Positions 8,606 to 17,238 of a stretch of DNA of 64,000 nucleotides are shown in pieces. This stretch comes from Coraliomargarita sp965656715. Its GTDB lineage: Bacteria; Verrucomicrobiota; Verrucomicrobiia; Opitutales; Coraliomargaritaceae. The notes below the pieces were generated by a model. That model had not been told where the DNA came from, ran no database searches, and saw only the letters and a list, made by a program, of their open reading frames with translations. Both the position numbers and the translations under genes were made by a program. The DNA is taken from the NCBI GenBank assembly GCA_965656715.1, contig CBFHLR010000011.1, positions 28,361 through 92,360 of the forward strand, written 5' to 3'. How positions within the stretch are numbered: position 1 is the stretch's first letter; each line of letters starts with the position of its first letter.

Positions 8606-11047
8606 TTATCGTCGCTGCTCGCGTGTGAGTGGTGGCAGGTTTTCGAAAGGATAACTGATGTGTTGTTGGGCGAGTGAGTCGTGACAGGCAGCTTTGAGTT
8701 GCATCCAGCGGTCCCAATCGTAGTCGGGTGCAGTCGCGATGTGGGCGCGGATACTACGCCACTCGACACGGGCACGTTCGATGTCACCATAGCTGAGCTC
8801 GTCGTCGAGATAGCTGTCGAGACGGCTGCTTTTGGTTTCGAGATTGTAGAGCACTTCGCTGGCACCTTCGCCGTAGTCTTCGGGCAGTCCACGACGCAGG
8901 TAGCCGGGGACGCTCTTCAATCCGTAGGCATTTTGACACAGTGCAGTCAAGGGGCGGCCTGCCAACGCGAGAGCGTTGAAGCGGTGACCCGCGCGAATGT
9001 TGGCCAAGTCATAGAGGAGTTCTTCGATTGGATACGTTGCGTCCTCAAGGGCTGCTGCGACGGCGAGTCCTTCGCCATGATTGAAGAACGAGAAGAGAAT
9101 GCCGCGCTGGGTGGGCTTGGCTTCGGTATCGATCAAGCCGAGTGCTGCCCAGTGTTCAGCGACGCTTCGCGGTTGGTTGATCTGTGTCCGCTTGGCTTGT
9201 TCCGGTAGTTCGGAGCCCACAATCAGGCGTTTCCTTAGCTTAGGATTGAGTAGGCCTTTGCCTTCTAGGTCTTTGAAGGCATGAATTTCAGCCTCATCAT
9301 AATCGAGCCGTGCGATGAGGGTGTCGCCGCGCTCAGTGAGTTCGACGCAGCGTCCACCTCGCGTGAGCTCGGGTAGGTTAGGCAGGAGCTGTTTTTCAAT
9401 GCGTTCAAGCGTCCATAATTTCGGAATGTTGGGCTTGCGGCCTTCGTTGCGTTGTTGCTCGCGCAAGGCTTTGCGCAGCCACGCGCTCAGCTGAAGGCGA
9501 TCCTCATCACTCTCTTTTGGGAAGGTGGCGAGTGGAGCGTTGATCCCGTAGCGACGATCTTTGCCGTTGCCGAATTTGCAGATGGTGCCGATGCGAATGC
9601 TGGCAACCAGCTTTGGACTACTTAGGCCGGGGCGCCATGTGTCGCCATCCAGATACCAGGTGTCTTTGAGTTTGAATAGGAGTGGTGCGCGGCGACGCTC
9701 CCAGATGCCAGCGCTATTTTGAAACTCGATGACCTCGCCGCCCGAGAGTTGTTGTTCGGAGAGCCCGGTTTGCTCATCCTGTGGTTGGCTTTTACGCTGG
9801 TTGAGGAAGTCGTCGAGTCCGAGACGAATGCGGTCGCGGGTAAACAGGTTGGCGGTGAGTTGCCGAGTGGCTTCCAGTGGGCTTTCATCGCGTTCGACTG
9901 CCGTTTGAATCACAGTGAGCAGAGAGGGCCAATCGACGACGTTGCCACGTTGCAACTGGACGGGCTTGGCTTCGGCAAGACGTGGTTTGTCTTCTAGATA
10001 GAGCACGCTGCCCCGTTCATCCATGCCGCGGCGGCCGGCACGGCCAAACATTTGCAGGAGTTCGTCGGGGCGCAGTTGGCGATGCCCATCAGCGATGCGA
10101 TACTCGCGATCCATCACAAGCACTGAGCGCATGGAGAAGTTGATGCCCGCAGCCAGTCCGGTGGTGGCTACAATGACTTTCAGCTGGTTGTGCTTGGCGA
10201 GTGGTTCGACGAGTCCTGCGCGTTGCGCATAGCTCATCCCGCTGTGGTGGAAGGCGATGCGGTTTTTGAGGCAACGAAGCAGCTCTGGGCCTGCGACGGC
10301 TTGTTGCTCCGGGCTCAGCACAATCGGGTTGGGCTCGGGTAGGGCGCTGGCGAGCGTGCGGGCGAGGGCTTCGGCAGCCTTGCGGCGAGGCGCAAAAATT
10401 AGGATGGGGCCGAGCTCGGCGGCTAGGGCACGAGCGACGTAACGGGGCCAGCGTCCACGGATGGTTTTCGGCACACGCTCAGGCAGGGCATCGAGGTGTG
10501 CTTCGTCCAAGGGAACAGGGCGCTCGTCATGCCGCACGGTGACGACCTTGCGGCCGCAGCGCTGCAGCCACTTTTCGACGGACTGAGGATTGCCGACACT
10601 ACCGCTGAGGAGCAGTAGTTGGGTGTCGGGCGGCGCGGTTGCGAGTGCTAGTTCATAGGTAACGCCGCGGGCACGATCAGCCAGCATTTGATATTCGTCG
10701 ATGACGAGGATGCGTGGACCACGTCCGGTCATGAGGGCGCGTTTCTGGGTTTCGAGGGTCGCGACGATGATTGGGGCGTCGGTGTTGTAACTGACATCAC
10801 CGGTTTCGATGCCGACATTCCAGCCTTTGGCCTGCCATTCGAGGAGTTTGTCGTTGGCCAGTGCGCGGGTGGGGACGGTGTAGACCGCGCGACCGGGAAA
10901 GTCGTGTTCGACCAGGAGTTCAAATACAAAGGTCTTACCCGCTCCGGTTGGCGCGTGGACAATCACATCGTGCCCTGCGCGTAGCAAATTGACTGCCTTC
11001 TGTTGCCAGAGGTCTGGAACGATTAAGACTGTCGAAAGATCATCCAC
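8606..11047 (-). CDS. Ski2-like DExH superfamily 2 helicase
   Basis: 813 residues. The motor domain comes first: Walker A APTGAGKT at 32-39, motif Ia TVPTRALA, DEYQ at 118-121, LSGS at 148-151 and motif VI QMFGRAGRRG at 333-342, the last being the form typical of Ski2/Hel308/Brr2 helicases. The C-terminal 400 residues hold winged-helix-like and helical regions without a recognisable motif, ending in a basic stretch. It probably unwinds RNA or branched DNA; which one cannot be told here. The gene is monocistronic. I am sure of the helicase and unsure of the substrate. Confidence 0.88.
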   Translation of the reverse strand: MDDLSTVLIVPDLWQQKAVNLLRAGHDVIVHAPTGAGKTFVFELLVEHDFPGRAVYTVPTRALANDKLLEWQAKGWNVGIETGDVSYNTDAPIIVATLETQKRALMTGRGPRILVIDEYQMLADRARGVTYELALATAPPDTQLLLLSGSVGNPQSVEKWLQRCGRKVVTVRHDERPVPLDEAHLDALPERVPKTIRGRWPRYVARALAAELGPILIFAPRRKAAEALARTLASALPEPNPIVLSPEQQAVAGPELLRCLKNRIAFHHSGMSYAQRAGLVEPLAKHNQLKVIVATTGLAAGINFSMRSVLVMDREYRIADGHRQLRPDELLQMFGRAGRRGMDERGSVLYLEDKPRLAEAKPVQLQRGNVVDWPSLLTVIQTAVERDESPLEATRQLTANLFTRDRIRLGLDDFLNQRKSQPQDEQTGLSEQQLSGGEVIEFQNSAGIWERRRAPLLFKLKDTWYLDGDTWRPGLSSPKLVASIRIGTICKFGNGKDRRYGINAPLATFPKESDEDRLQLSAWLRKALREQQRNEGRKPNIPKLWTLERIEKQLLPNLPELTRGGRCVELTERGDTLIARLDYDEAEIHAFKDLEGKGLLNPKLRKRLIVGSELPEQAKRTQINQPRSVAEHWAALGLIDTEAKPTQRGILFSFFNHGEGLAVAAALEDATYPIEELLYDLANIRAGHRFNALALAGRPLTALCQNAYGLKSVPGYLRRGLPEDYGEGASEVLYNLETKSSRLDSYLDDELSYGDIERARVEWRSIRAHIATAPDYDWDRWMQLKAACHDSLAQQHISYPFENLPPLTREQRR

Positions 11048-11139
11048 GAAGCTTCCAATGTGAGTGTATCTGCTGAGATGAAAAGCCGTAATGCGTGAAA
11101 ACTGCTAGCATGCATCCTTATTTGTGGCATACTGTGCTT

Positions 11140-11535
11140 ATGGAAATCTCTCTGACGACTCCAGCTATCCTGTTTCCTGCGGTAAGCCTACTCATGCTGG
11201 CATATACGAATCGCTTTTTGGCGATCGCGAGTATTATCCGCACGCTCTATGCTCGCTACAAGGCAGAGGGGCAAAGTCAGGTCGTGGGGCGCCAGATTGA
11301 TAATTTACGTAGCCGTCTCGGCTTAATCCGCAAGATGCAGACCTATGGTATTTTAAGTCTCATCGCCTGTATAAGTTCAGTGGTGACACTGTTCTTTGAG
11401 CTACGAGCTGCCGGAGGATTTTTATTTGGGCTGAGTTTGCTGCTAATGGTGGTCTCGTTGCTGTATTGCTTGCGTGAGATTCAGCTCTCAGGGCGTGCGC
11501 TAGAGATTGAACTGGAAGACATGGAGTGTAACTAA
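11140..11535 (+). CDS. DUF2721 family membrane protein
   Basis: 131 residues from the ATG at 11140; 15 further codons upstream are open but break the family pattern. The protein starts EISLTTPAILFPAVSLLM and continues with YTNRFLAIASIIRTLY, a hallmark of DUF2721. Three hydrophobic segments are visible at about 8-25, 70-90 and 93-112, with a charged loop (VGRQIDNLRSRL) between the first and second. The function is unknown. It stops 9 bp before the fruK start, so the two are likely co-transcribed. Confidence 0.75.
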   Translation: MEISLTTPAILFPAVSLLMLAYTNRFLAIASIIRTLYARYKAEGQSQVVGRQIDNLRSRLGLIRKMQTYGILSLIACISSVVTLFFELRAAGGFLFGLSLLLMVVSLLYCLREIQLSGRALEIELEDMECN

Positions 11536-11543
11536 GGAAGGCA

Positions 11544-12488
11544 ATGATGCAGCAAACATCCAGAGTGGTGACCGTGACTTTGAATCCGGCGATTGATCAA
11601 TCGGTGATGGTCGATGCCTTGCAGCCGGGGACCGTTCATCGGGTGCGGGAAAGCCGCCGTCAGGCTGGAGGCAAGGGTGTCAATGTGGCGACGATGTTGT
11701 CCTTAGGAGGCTTGCCGTCGACCGTCAGTGGATTTCTCGGTGCCGAGAATGCGCAGATTTTTGAGCAACATTTTGAAGCACATCAGCTGTCGGATGCCTT
11801 TGTGCGCGTTGACGGTGAAACCCGTGTGGGCATCAAGATTTTGGATGCAAAGTCGGGCACCACGGACCTGAATTTTCCAGGCGTCCAGGTGAGTGCTCTG
11901 GACTTGTCTGTGTTACAGACTCGCTTGCTCGGATTGTGTGGCTTGGGCGTATGGTTTGTGTTCGGTGGCAGTTTACCGCAGGGCTTGTCAGTCGACGAGT
12001 TTACGAGCCTGTTGAAAACCTTGAAGGATGCGGGTGCAAAGCTGGCAGTGGATAGCAGCGGGCCTGCGTTGACAGCTGCGATCGAGCTCGGCGTGGATTT
12101 GATTAAGCCGAACGAGCATGAATTGGCGGAGGCGTTGGAGCTCCGGAATACGAAACCGGAAACGGTGATGGCTGCGGTCGGCACATTGCTCGATCAGGGC
12201 ATCGAGACAGTTGTCCTCTCGATGGGCAAAGAGGGTGCGCTGTTTGCTTCCAAGTCGGATAAGCTACTCGCGAAGGCTCCCAGCCTAGAAGTCGTCAGCA
12301 CGGTTGGCGCCGGAGATTCTCTATTGGCTGGGTATCTGGCTGGCGTGCTGGGCGGACTGGACTTTGAGGGCTGTGCACGCTCTGCGACGGCTTATGCCTG
12401 GAGCCGCTTAATCAGTCTCGATCTGGATCTGCCTGAAGGAGCGGCGATGGCAGAGCGCATGCAAGCGGTTGAGATTCAGACGTTGTAG
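11544..12488 (+). CDS. fruK: 1-phosphofructokinase (PfkB family)
   Basis: 314 residues of the PfkB sugar-kinase fold. Substrate-binding signature GGKGVNVA at 42-49, KPNEHE at 188-193, and the ATP/anion-hole motif VGAGDSLLAG at 254-263 with catalytic Asp258. FruK phosphorylates fructose 1-phosphate to fructose 1,6-bisphosphate; a related tagatose-6-phosphate kinase (LacC) or PfkB role cannot be ruled out by motifs alone. A good Shine-Dalgarno (AAGGAAGG) overlaps the stop of the upstream DUF2721 gene. No PTS fructose permease gene is nearby, which leaves the source of fructose 1-phosphate open. Confidence 0.82.
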   Translation: MMQQTSRVVTVTLNPAIDQSVMVDALQPGTVHRVRESRRQAGGKGVNVATMLSLGGLPSTVSGFLGAENAQIFEQHFEAHQLSDAFVRVDGETRVGIKILDAKSGTTDLNFPGVQVSALDLSVLQTRLLGLCGLGVWFVFGGSLPQGLSVDEFTSLLKTLKDAGAKLAVDSSGPALTAAIELGVDLIKPNEHELAEALELRNTKPETVMAAVGTLLDQGIETVVLSMGKEGALFASKSDKLLAKAPSLEVVSTVGAGDSLLAGYLAGVLGGLDFEGCARSATAYAWSRLISLDLDLPEGAAMAERMQAVEIQTL

Positions 12489-12500
12489 CTCGTTGAACCC

Positions 12501-14327
12501 TTAGTATGGGAAGATCAGTGGAGTGACTAGCAAGGTCACCAGCCAAGTGATCACCAGTAGCGGCACACCGGCTTTAACGAAGTCGAAGAATTTGTATTCG
12601 CCCGGATCCATGACCAGTGTGACCACTGGAGTGGAGACTGGCGTGCTGTAAGCCGCCGATGCTGCGATCATCACCGCGATCGCGTAAGGGTAGGGCGATA
12701 CATCCTGGAACTGCGCGGCGGCGATAGCGATCGGTGCCAAGAGCACGGCTGTTGCCGTATTGGAGAGGACCATGCCGATGATTGCCGTCATAAAGAAGAG
12801 GGCAGTGAACATTAAGCTATAGGGCGCTTGGCCAAGTGCATCCATCAGATTGCTGATGATGAGGTCCGTGCCGCCGGTTCGGTCTAAGGCATCGGCCATC
12901 GGAAGAAGTCCGGCAATCAGCACGATACTGTTCCAGTGAATGGAACGGTAGGCATCTTCCATCGTCATACAGCGTGTGAAAACCGCAGCCAGTGCGGCGC
13001 AAAGCACGATGATGATCAACGGCATGAGTTCCAACACGCTGGCCGCAACGAGCATCGTGAGAATGCCAACTGCAATGGGTGCTTTCTTGTAGGCAGGGGA
13101 GCGTTCTTCTTTGTCGCTGGGCTCTTCGAGCACGATGAAGTCGTGGTGGAGTTTCGCGAGTTGATTGATGCGGTCCCAGTTGCCGACAACAAAGAGGCTA
13201 TCGGAGGCTTTTAGCTTTGCCTCGCTAAAGTTGGCCAAGGGCTCTTGCCCTCTACGAATTCCGAGAATCTGCAGGCCATACTCAGATTGGAATTCGGTTT
13301 CAGCAATCGTTTTATTAATGAGCTTGGATTCCGGGTGAATTAACACGGCACTGCCACCGCGCTCCCAGCTGAGTTGTTGGCGTTGATTCGCTGTGAGTTC
13401 ATGTCGGGTGATTCCTGCCATCTCGACCAGCGCATCGTGCGCTTCCTGGCGTCCGATGATGTTGATGATGTCACCAGCACGTAGCGTGAAAGAACTATCT
13501 GCGGAGAAGACTGACAGTTCGTTTTTCTTGCGCTCGCGCAAGATTCCCAGCACGCGCACACCGTGCTGACTTGGGAGGTGTGCATCCGCAATGGTAACAC
13601 CAGCATAGCTGAACTCGTCTTCAATTTGGTAGGTGAGCACCTTATCATCCACATTGTAGGCGCGAAACAATTCGACCGTAGATCGTTTGGTGCTGGTATT
13701 GCTTGCTTTAGACTGAATGTCGGGAAGCCATTTGCGTGCGACCAGTGCAAAGTATAGGACCGCAGCCACAAGGATCGCTAGTCCCAGCGGAGTGAAACTG
13801 AAGAAGTTGAAGCCATCGTAGCCCTCCTGCTGGAGTTCACCGTGCACCACGAGGTTGGTGGGGGTCGCTATCAAGGTGAGCATGCCACTGATCAATGCGG
13901 CATAGGACATTGGGATCAGAAGCTTCGATTTGCTGATGCCTGTTTCGTGGGCGATGCGCACGATGATCGGGATGAAGATGGCAACAATCGCGGTCGAGCT
14001 CATCACGCCACCGAGAAAGCTGGCTGCCAGCATCAGGACGACCATTAGGCGTGTTTCGCTTTCCCCGCCTTTCCGTGTGATGAGGTCGCCGACTTTGCGA
14101 GCAATGCCCGTTCGGTCGAGCATCTCGCCGATTACTAGTAGGGCCGCAACCAAGATGACGACGCTGTTCCCGAAACCAGCGAGCGCTTCGTTGACTGTCA
14201 GAATACCGCTTAGGCTCAGTGAGATGACTACGAGCAGAGCAATGATGTCGAAGCGAACACGGTTGCTGGCCATTGCAACTGCAATGACCCCAAGCAGTCC
14301 GAATACGAAGAGCATATCAGAGTTCAT
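12501..14327 (-). CDS. SLC13 family permease with two RCK_C (TrkA-C) domains
   Basis: 608 residues. A hydrophobic half with SLC13/DASS features (GGVMSSTAIVAIFIP near 105; LIATPTNLVVHG near 150, resembling the SNT substrate motif) is split by a soluble region at about 210-400 that contains two TrkA_C/RCK_C repeats. A second hydrophobic half follows, with a matching MVLSNTATAVLLAP motif. This SLC13-RCK-SLC13 layout is common for putative sulfate or divalent-anion carriers. Ligand binding by the RCK_C repeats probably gates transport. The gene ends 12 bp from the fruK stop on the opposite strand. Confidence 0.87.
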   Translation of the reverse strand: MNSDMLFVFGLLGVIAVAMASNRVRFDIIALLVVISLSLSGILTVNEALAGFGNSVVILVAALLVIGEMLDRTGIARKVGDLITRKGGESETRLMVVLMLAASFLGGVMSSTAIVAIFIPIIVRIAHETGISKSKLLIPMSYAALISGMLTLIATPTNLVVHGELQQEGYDGFNFFSFTPLGLAILVAAVLYFALVARKWLPDIQSKASNTSTKRSTVELFRAYNVDDKVLTYQIEDEFSYAGVTIADAHLPSQHGVRVLGILRERKKNELSVFSADSSFTLRAGDIINIIGRQEAHDALVEMAGITRHELTANQRQQLSWERGGSAVLIHPESKLINKTIAETEFQSEYGLQILGIRRGQEPLANFSEAKLKASDSLFVVGNWDRINQLAKLHHDFIVLEEPSDKEERSPAYKKAPIAVGILTMLVAASVLELMPLIIIVLCAALAAVFTRCMTMEDAYRSIHWNSIVLIAGLLPMADALDRTGGTDLIISNLMDALGQAPYSLMFTALFFMTAIIGMVLSNTATAVLLAPIAIAAAQFQDVSPYPYAIAVMIAASAAYSTPVSTPVVTLVMDPGEYKFFDFVKAGVPLLVITWLVTLLVTPLIFPY

Positions 14328-14400
14328 CTATGGATAGGTGTTTAGAGGCTCAAGGGCGATGGGGCGATGCTTTTGTCGTGGCAGGATTGAAATGTTGCAC

Positions 14401-14432
14401 AAAAACAAACGGGCCACACGCATGTGACCCGT
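14401..14432 (-). terminator. Rho-independent terminator of the AsmA-like gene
   Basis: On the minus strand, ACGGGTCACA and TGTGGCCCGT form a 10-bp stem with one weak pair around a TGCG loop, followed by TTGTTTTTG. It lies 24 bp after the stop at 14457. Confidence 0.75.
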
Positions 14433-14456
14433 TGTGACTAAAACTGAGTCTACAGC

Positions 14457-15194
14457 TTAGTTGCCGAAGAGGCCTTTGATGCTCTCAACGGCACTGCTGC
14501 CAGCTCCGCCTGCGGCATCACCACCTGCTTTACCCGCTTCTGCGATTGCTGGACCAATGGCTTTGAGGACCTCTGCGAGGATGATATTGATGGCTTCGGC
14601 GACATTGGTGTTGCTACCTTCTTCGCCGATATCGGTCATTTTAATGGTTGGCAGGACTGCGGTTACGCCTGCACCCATGATGCCTGCGTAAGCTTTTGTA
14701 TCTTCAATGATGAGTTCCTTGATCACCACCTGTTTTGCCGCGCCGGTTTCTTCGGCTTCGGGTTGCTTCTCCTCTGCCTTTTCAGCTGCACCCGTGAACT
14801 CTTCGATGTTCTTCAACAGCTTTTTGACGTTTGAGCTAGTCAGTGTCTTTTCGTAGCTAATTTCAGCTTTGGAAATATGAATGTGGTTGATGATGATCTT
14901 GTCGCTGAACACCGAGCCCGGGTCGACGTCGATATCGATCTTGCCAAGTGCAAAGATGTGCTCGCTTTTGTAACCTTCAGGGTTACCTATGTAAAGGCCT
15001 TCGAGTGTGCCGTTGCCCGAGAGAATGGAGAGGCTGACGTTGTCAAGTTGGACGGAGGTCTGTGTAACTTGGGGGCCGAATTTTTCGACGCCCACTTTGA
15101 TTTGCTTACTGATGAAGCTGGAACCGAAGAAGTAGATGACTGCGATGCCCGCAATCGCGAGGACGAGTAAAAATGCGAGTAGTTTTTTGATCAT
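14457..15194 (-). CDS. AsmA-like inner-membrane-anchored protein
   Basis: 245 residues. An N-terminal membrane anchor (about 3-26) is followed by a periplasmic domain in which VQLDNVSLSILSGNGTLEGLYIGNPEGY resembles the AsmA/DUF748 beta-strand repeats. Residues 135-155 are an Ala/Glu-rich linker, and the C-terminus is Gly/Ala-rich. AsmA-type proteins are implicated in phospholipid movement or outer-membrane integrity; that role is inferred from distant resemblance. The gene stands alone with its own terminator. Confidence 0.6.
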   Translation of the reverse strand: MIKKLLAFLLVLAIAGIAVIYFFGSSFISKQIKVGVEKFGPQVTQTSVQLDNVSLSILSGNGTLEGLYIGNPEGYKSEHIFALGKIDIDVDPGSVFSDKIIINHIHISKAEISYEKTLTSSNVKKLLKNIEEFTGAAEKAEEKQPEAEETGAAKQVVIKELIIEDTKAYAGIMGAGVTAVLPTIKMTDIGEEGSNTNVAEAINIILAEVLKAIGPAIAEAGKAGGDAAGGAGSSAVESIKGLFGN

Positions 15195-15252
15195 AATATG
15201 CTAGGTTAGGAACTCTTTTGATTAGAGCAGGTTAATACGTTAGAACCTTTTG

Positions 15253-16203
15253 ATGAGTTTTCAAATGGATTTGGATGAGAATGAAGCGATGTTGCCGGAG
15301 CCGGAAATTCCGGACGGGTTCCATGTGGTGGCATTGTTCTCTGACATGGAGGAGGCGCATGAGGCTGGTTTGGCAGTTTTGGCCATGGGGCAGGCGTATT
15401 GGATGTTCCCTTTTGAAGGACGTTATGCGCTTTGCGTGGAACCCTTGATCGCGCAAGCTGTTGAACATGAATTGAATGAGTGGCATGCTTTGCGTGGGAA
15501 ACGTCGTAAGGGCGTGAGTGCGTTATGGCCTAATCGTGTTGTGAAGAGTCGTTCATTCGTCTTGTATGGTCTATTGCTGTGCGGGGTGTTTGCGGCACAG
15601 CAACAACTCGATTTGGTGGCAGTGGGAAGCTCAGATGCGCATGCGATTTTTGATGCGCAGCAATGGTGGCGTGCAGTCACTGCACTGACACTGCATGGCG
15701 ATGTGGTGCATTTGGTGTCGAATTTGGTCGCTGGGCTTGGCTTTGTTGCGCTGGTGGCGCGGGTGTTTGGTGCGCGTATTGGCTGGTTAATGGTTTTCTT
15801 GGCAGGTAGCTTGGGTAATCTGTTGACGGCTTGGCTCCATTATCCGCATGCGCATGTGTCGATTGGAGCGTCGACGGCAGTATTTGGTGCGCTGGGCATT
15901 CTGACTGGGGCGAGCGTGTGGCTCGCCTGGTTTGATCCGCGGCGGAGTTTGTCGCTGCCTCAGTGGTTGCTGCCGATGCTGGGCGGATTGACTTTGTTAG
16001 GCTTACTCGGGATGGGCGAGGGCCCTATTGATATTTTGGCCCACGTCTGTGGTTTTGGCTTCGGAGTGGTGCTTGGTCTTGCGGGTGCTTGGTTGAAGCT
16101 ACCGGAGCTTGCCCCAGAACGAGTTGCGAGTTCGAGAATCGGCTGGTTGGTGCCTCTGATTCTAGGCTTCAGTTGGTGGTGTGCTCTTTTCATTGCTGCG
16201 TAA
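15253..16203 (+). CDS. Rhomboid family intramembrane serine protease
   Basis: 316 residues from the ATG at 15253; a TTG lies one codon upstream. Residues 1-95 form a cytosolic domain without a known name. Six membrane segments follow. The catalytic serine sits in GASTAVFG (Ser207), matching the GxSxxxFG rhomboid motif, and the partner histidine is His264 in LAHVCGFGFG. The HGDVVHLVSN segment (148-157) matches the conserved TM2 HxxxxHxxxN motif with its last two positions. It cleaves transmembrane substrates in the membrane plane; targets are unknown. kdsD begins 43 bp downstream. Confidence 0.88.
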   Translation: MSFQMDLDENEAMLPEPEIPDGFHVVALFSDMEEAHEAGLAVLAMGQAYWMFPFEGRYALCVEPLIAQAVEHELNEWHALRGKRRKGVSALWPNRVVKSRSFVLYGLLLCGVFAAQQQLDLVAVGSSDAHAIFDAQQWWRAVTALTLHGDVVHLVSNLVAGLGFVALVARVFGARIGWLMVFLAGSLGNLLTAWLHYPHAHVSIGASTAVFGALGILTGASVWLAWFDPRRSLSLPQWLLPMLGGLTLLGLLGMGEGPIDILAHVCGFGFGVVLGLAGAWLKLPELAPERVASSRIGWLVPLILGFSWWCALFIAA

Positions 16204-16246
16204 ATCACGCTTTACCTACTGCGGTCAGCAAAGTAGCTGTAGAGAT

Positions 16247-17233
16247 ATGACGGATACTGGTTCATCACGATTGAGCACCGGGCAACAAGCGATGCGCGAT
16301 GAAGCTGCGGCAATATTGCAAGCGGCGGAACGACTGGATGCGAAGTTCGAGGCTGCTGTAGACTTGATTCTCAAAACTAAGAGTAAGCTGGTCATTTGCG
16401 GGATCGGGAAGTCGGGCCATATCGGCTGCAAGCTAGCTGCGACCTTTTCCAGTTGTGGTATTCCATCGGTTTTCCTGCATGCGGCAGAAGCGATTCATGG
16501 GGATTTAGGGGTGTATCAGCCCGGCGATCCGACAATTGTGTTGTCTAAGAGTGGGAGCACTGCCGAGGTGCTACGACTCATGCCGATGTTGCGTAAGTTC
16601 GAGTCGCCGATTATTGCGATCGTTGGCAATCTTGAGTCGCCGATTGCGAAGGCTGCCGATGTTGTTTTGGATGGCAGTGTGGATGCGGAAGCGGATCCAT
16701 TGAATTTAATGCCGACTTCGAGCTCTACAGTCAGCTTGGCTCTGGGGGATGCTTTGGCTGCTGCTCTGGTGAAGGCGCGTGATTTTACGCCTGCTGAGTT
16801 TGCGACTTTCCACCCCGGTGGACAGCTCGGACGCAACCTGCTCCTGACAGTTGGTGAGGTCATGCATGGCTTGGATTCGGTGGCAATTGCGAGCGTGGAT
16901 GAAACCTTGCGAGAAGTCGTGATCCGGATGAACGAGCATCCATGGGGAGCAGCTTGTGTGCTGGATGCGGATCAGAAGCTACTGGGCATTATTACGGACG
17001 GTGATGTGCGTCGCTTGCTGTCATCCGAAGGTGATATTTTGAAGATGAAGGTGGGGGAGTGTATGACAAAAAGCCCGATCTATACACAACCAGACGTTTC
17101 GCTTGGGGATGCCGTTAAGATTATGGAAGATCGTAGTTCGCAAATTGCTGTCTTACCAGTGCTGGCAGGCGAGGATGAGACCTTTGTCGGCCTGTTGCGT
17201 CTGCATGATGCGTATCAGCCTAACCTCAGCTAA
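16247..17233 (+). CDS. kdsD: Arabinose-5-phosphate isomerase (KpsF/GutQ family)
   Basis: 328 residues from ATG 16247, the same length as E. coli KdsD; an earlier in-frame ATG would overlap the rhomboid gene. The N-terminal SIS domain carries GIGKSGHIG (about 51-59) and LSKSGST (about 103-109). Two CBS domains fill the C-terminal 130 residues. The enzyme converts ribulose 5-phosphate to arabinose 5-phosphate, the first step of Kdo synthesis for lipopolysaccharide. The O-antigen ligase-like gene starts 5 bp later, which fits an envelope-polysaccharide role. Confidence 0.9.
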   Translation: MTDTGSSRLSTGQQAMRDEAAAILQAAERLDAKFEAAVDLILKTKSKLVICGIGKSGHIGCKLAATFSSCGIPSVFLHAAEAIHGDLGVYQPGDPTIVLSKSGSTAEVLRLMPMLRKFESPIIAIVGNLESPIAKAADVVLDGSVDAEADPLNLMPTSSSTVSLALGDALAAALVKARDFTPAEFATFHPGGQLGRNLLLTVGEVMHGLDSVAIASVDETLREVVIRMNEHPWGAACVLDADQKLLGIITDGDVRRLLSSEGDILKMKVGECMTKSPIYTQPDVSLGDAVKIMEDRSSQIAVLPVLAGEDETFVGLLRLHDAYQPNLS

Positions 17234-17238
17234 GTGAT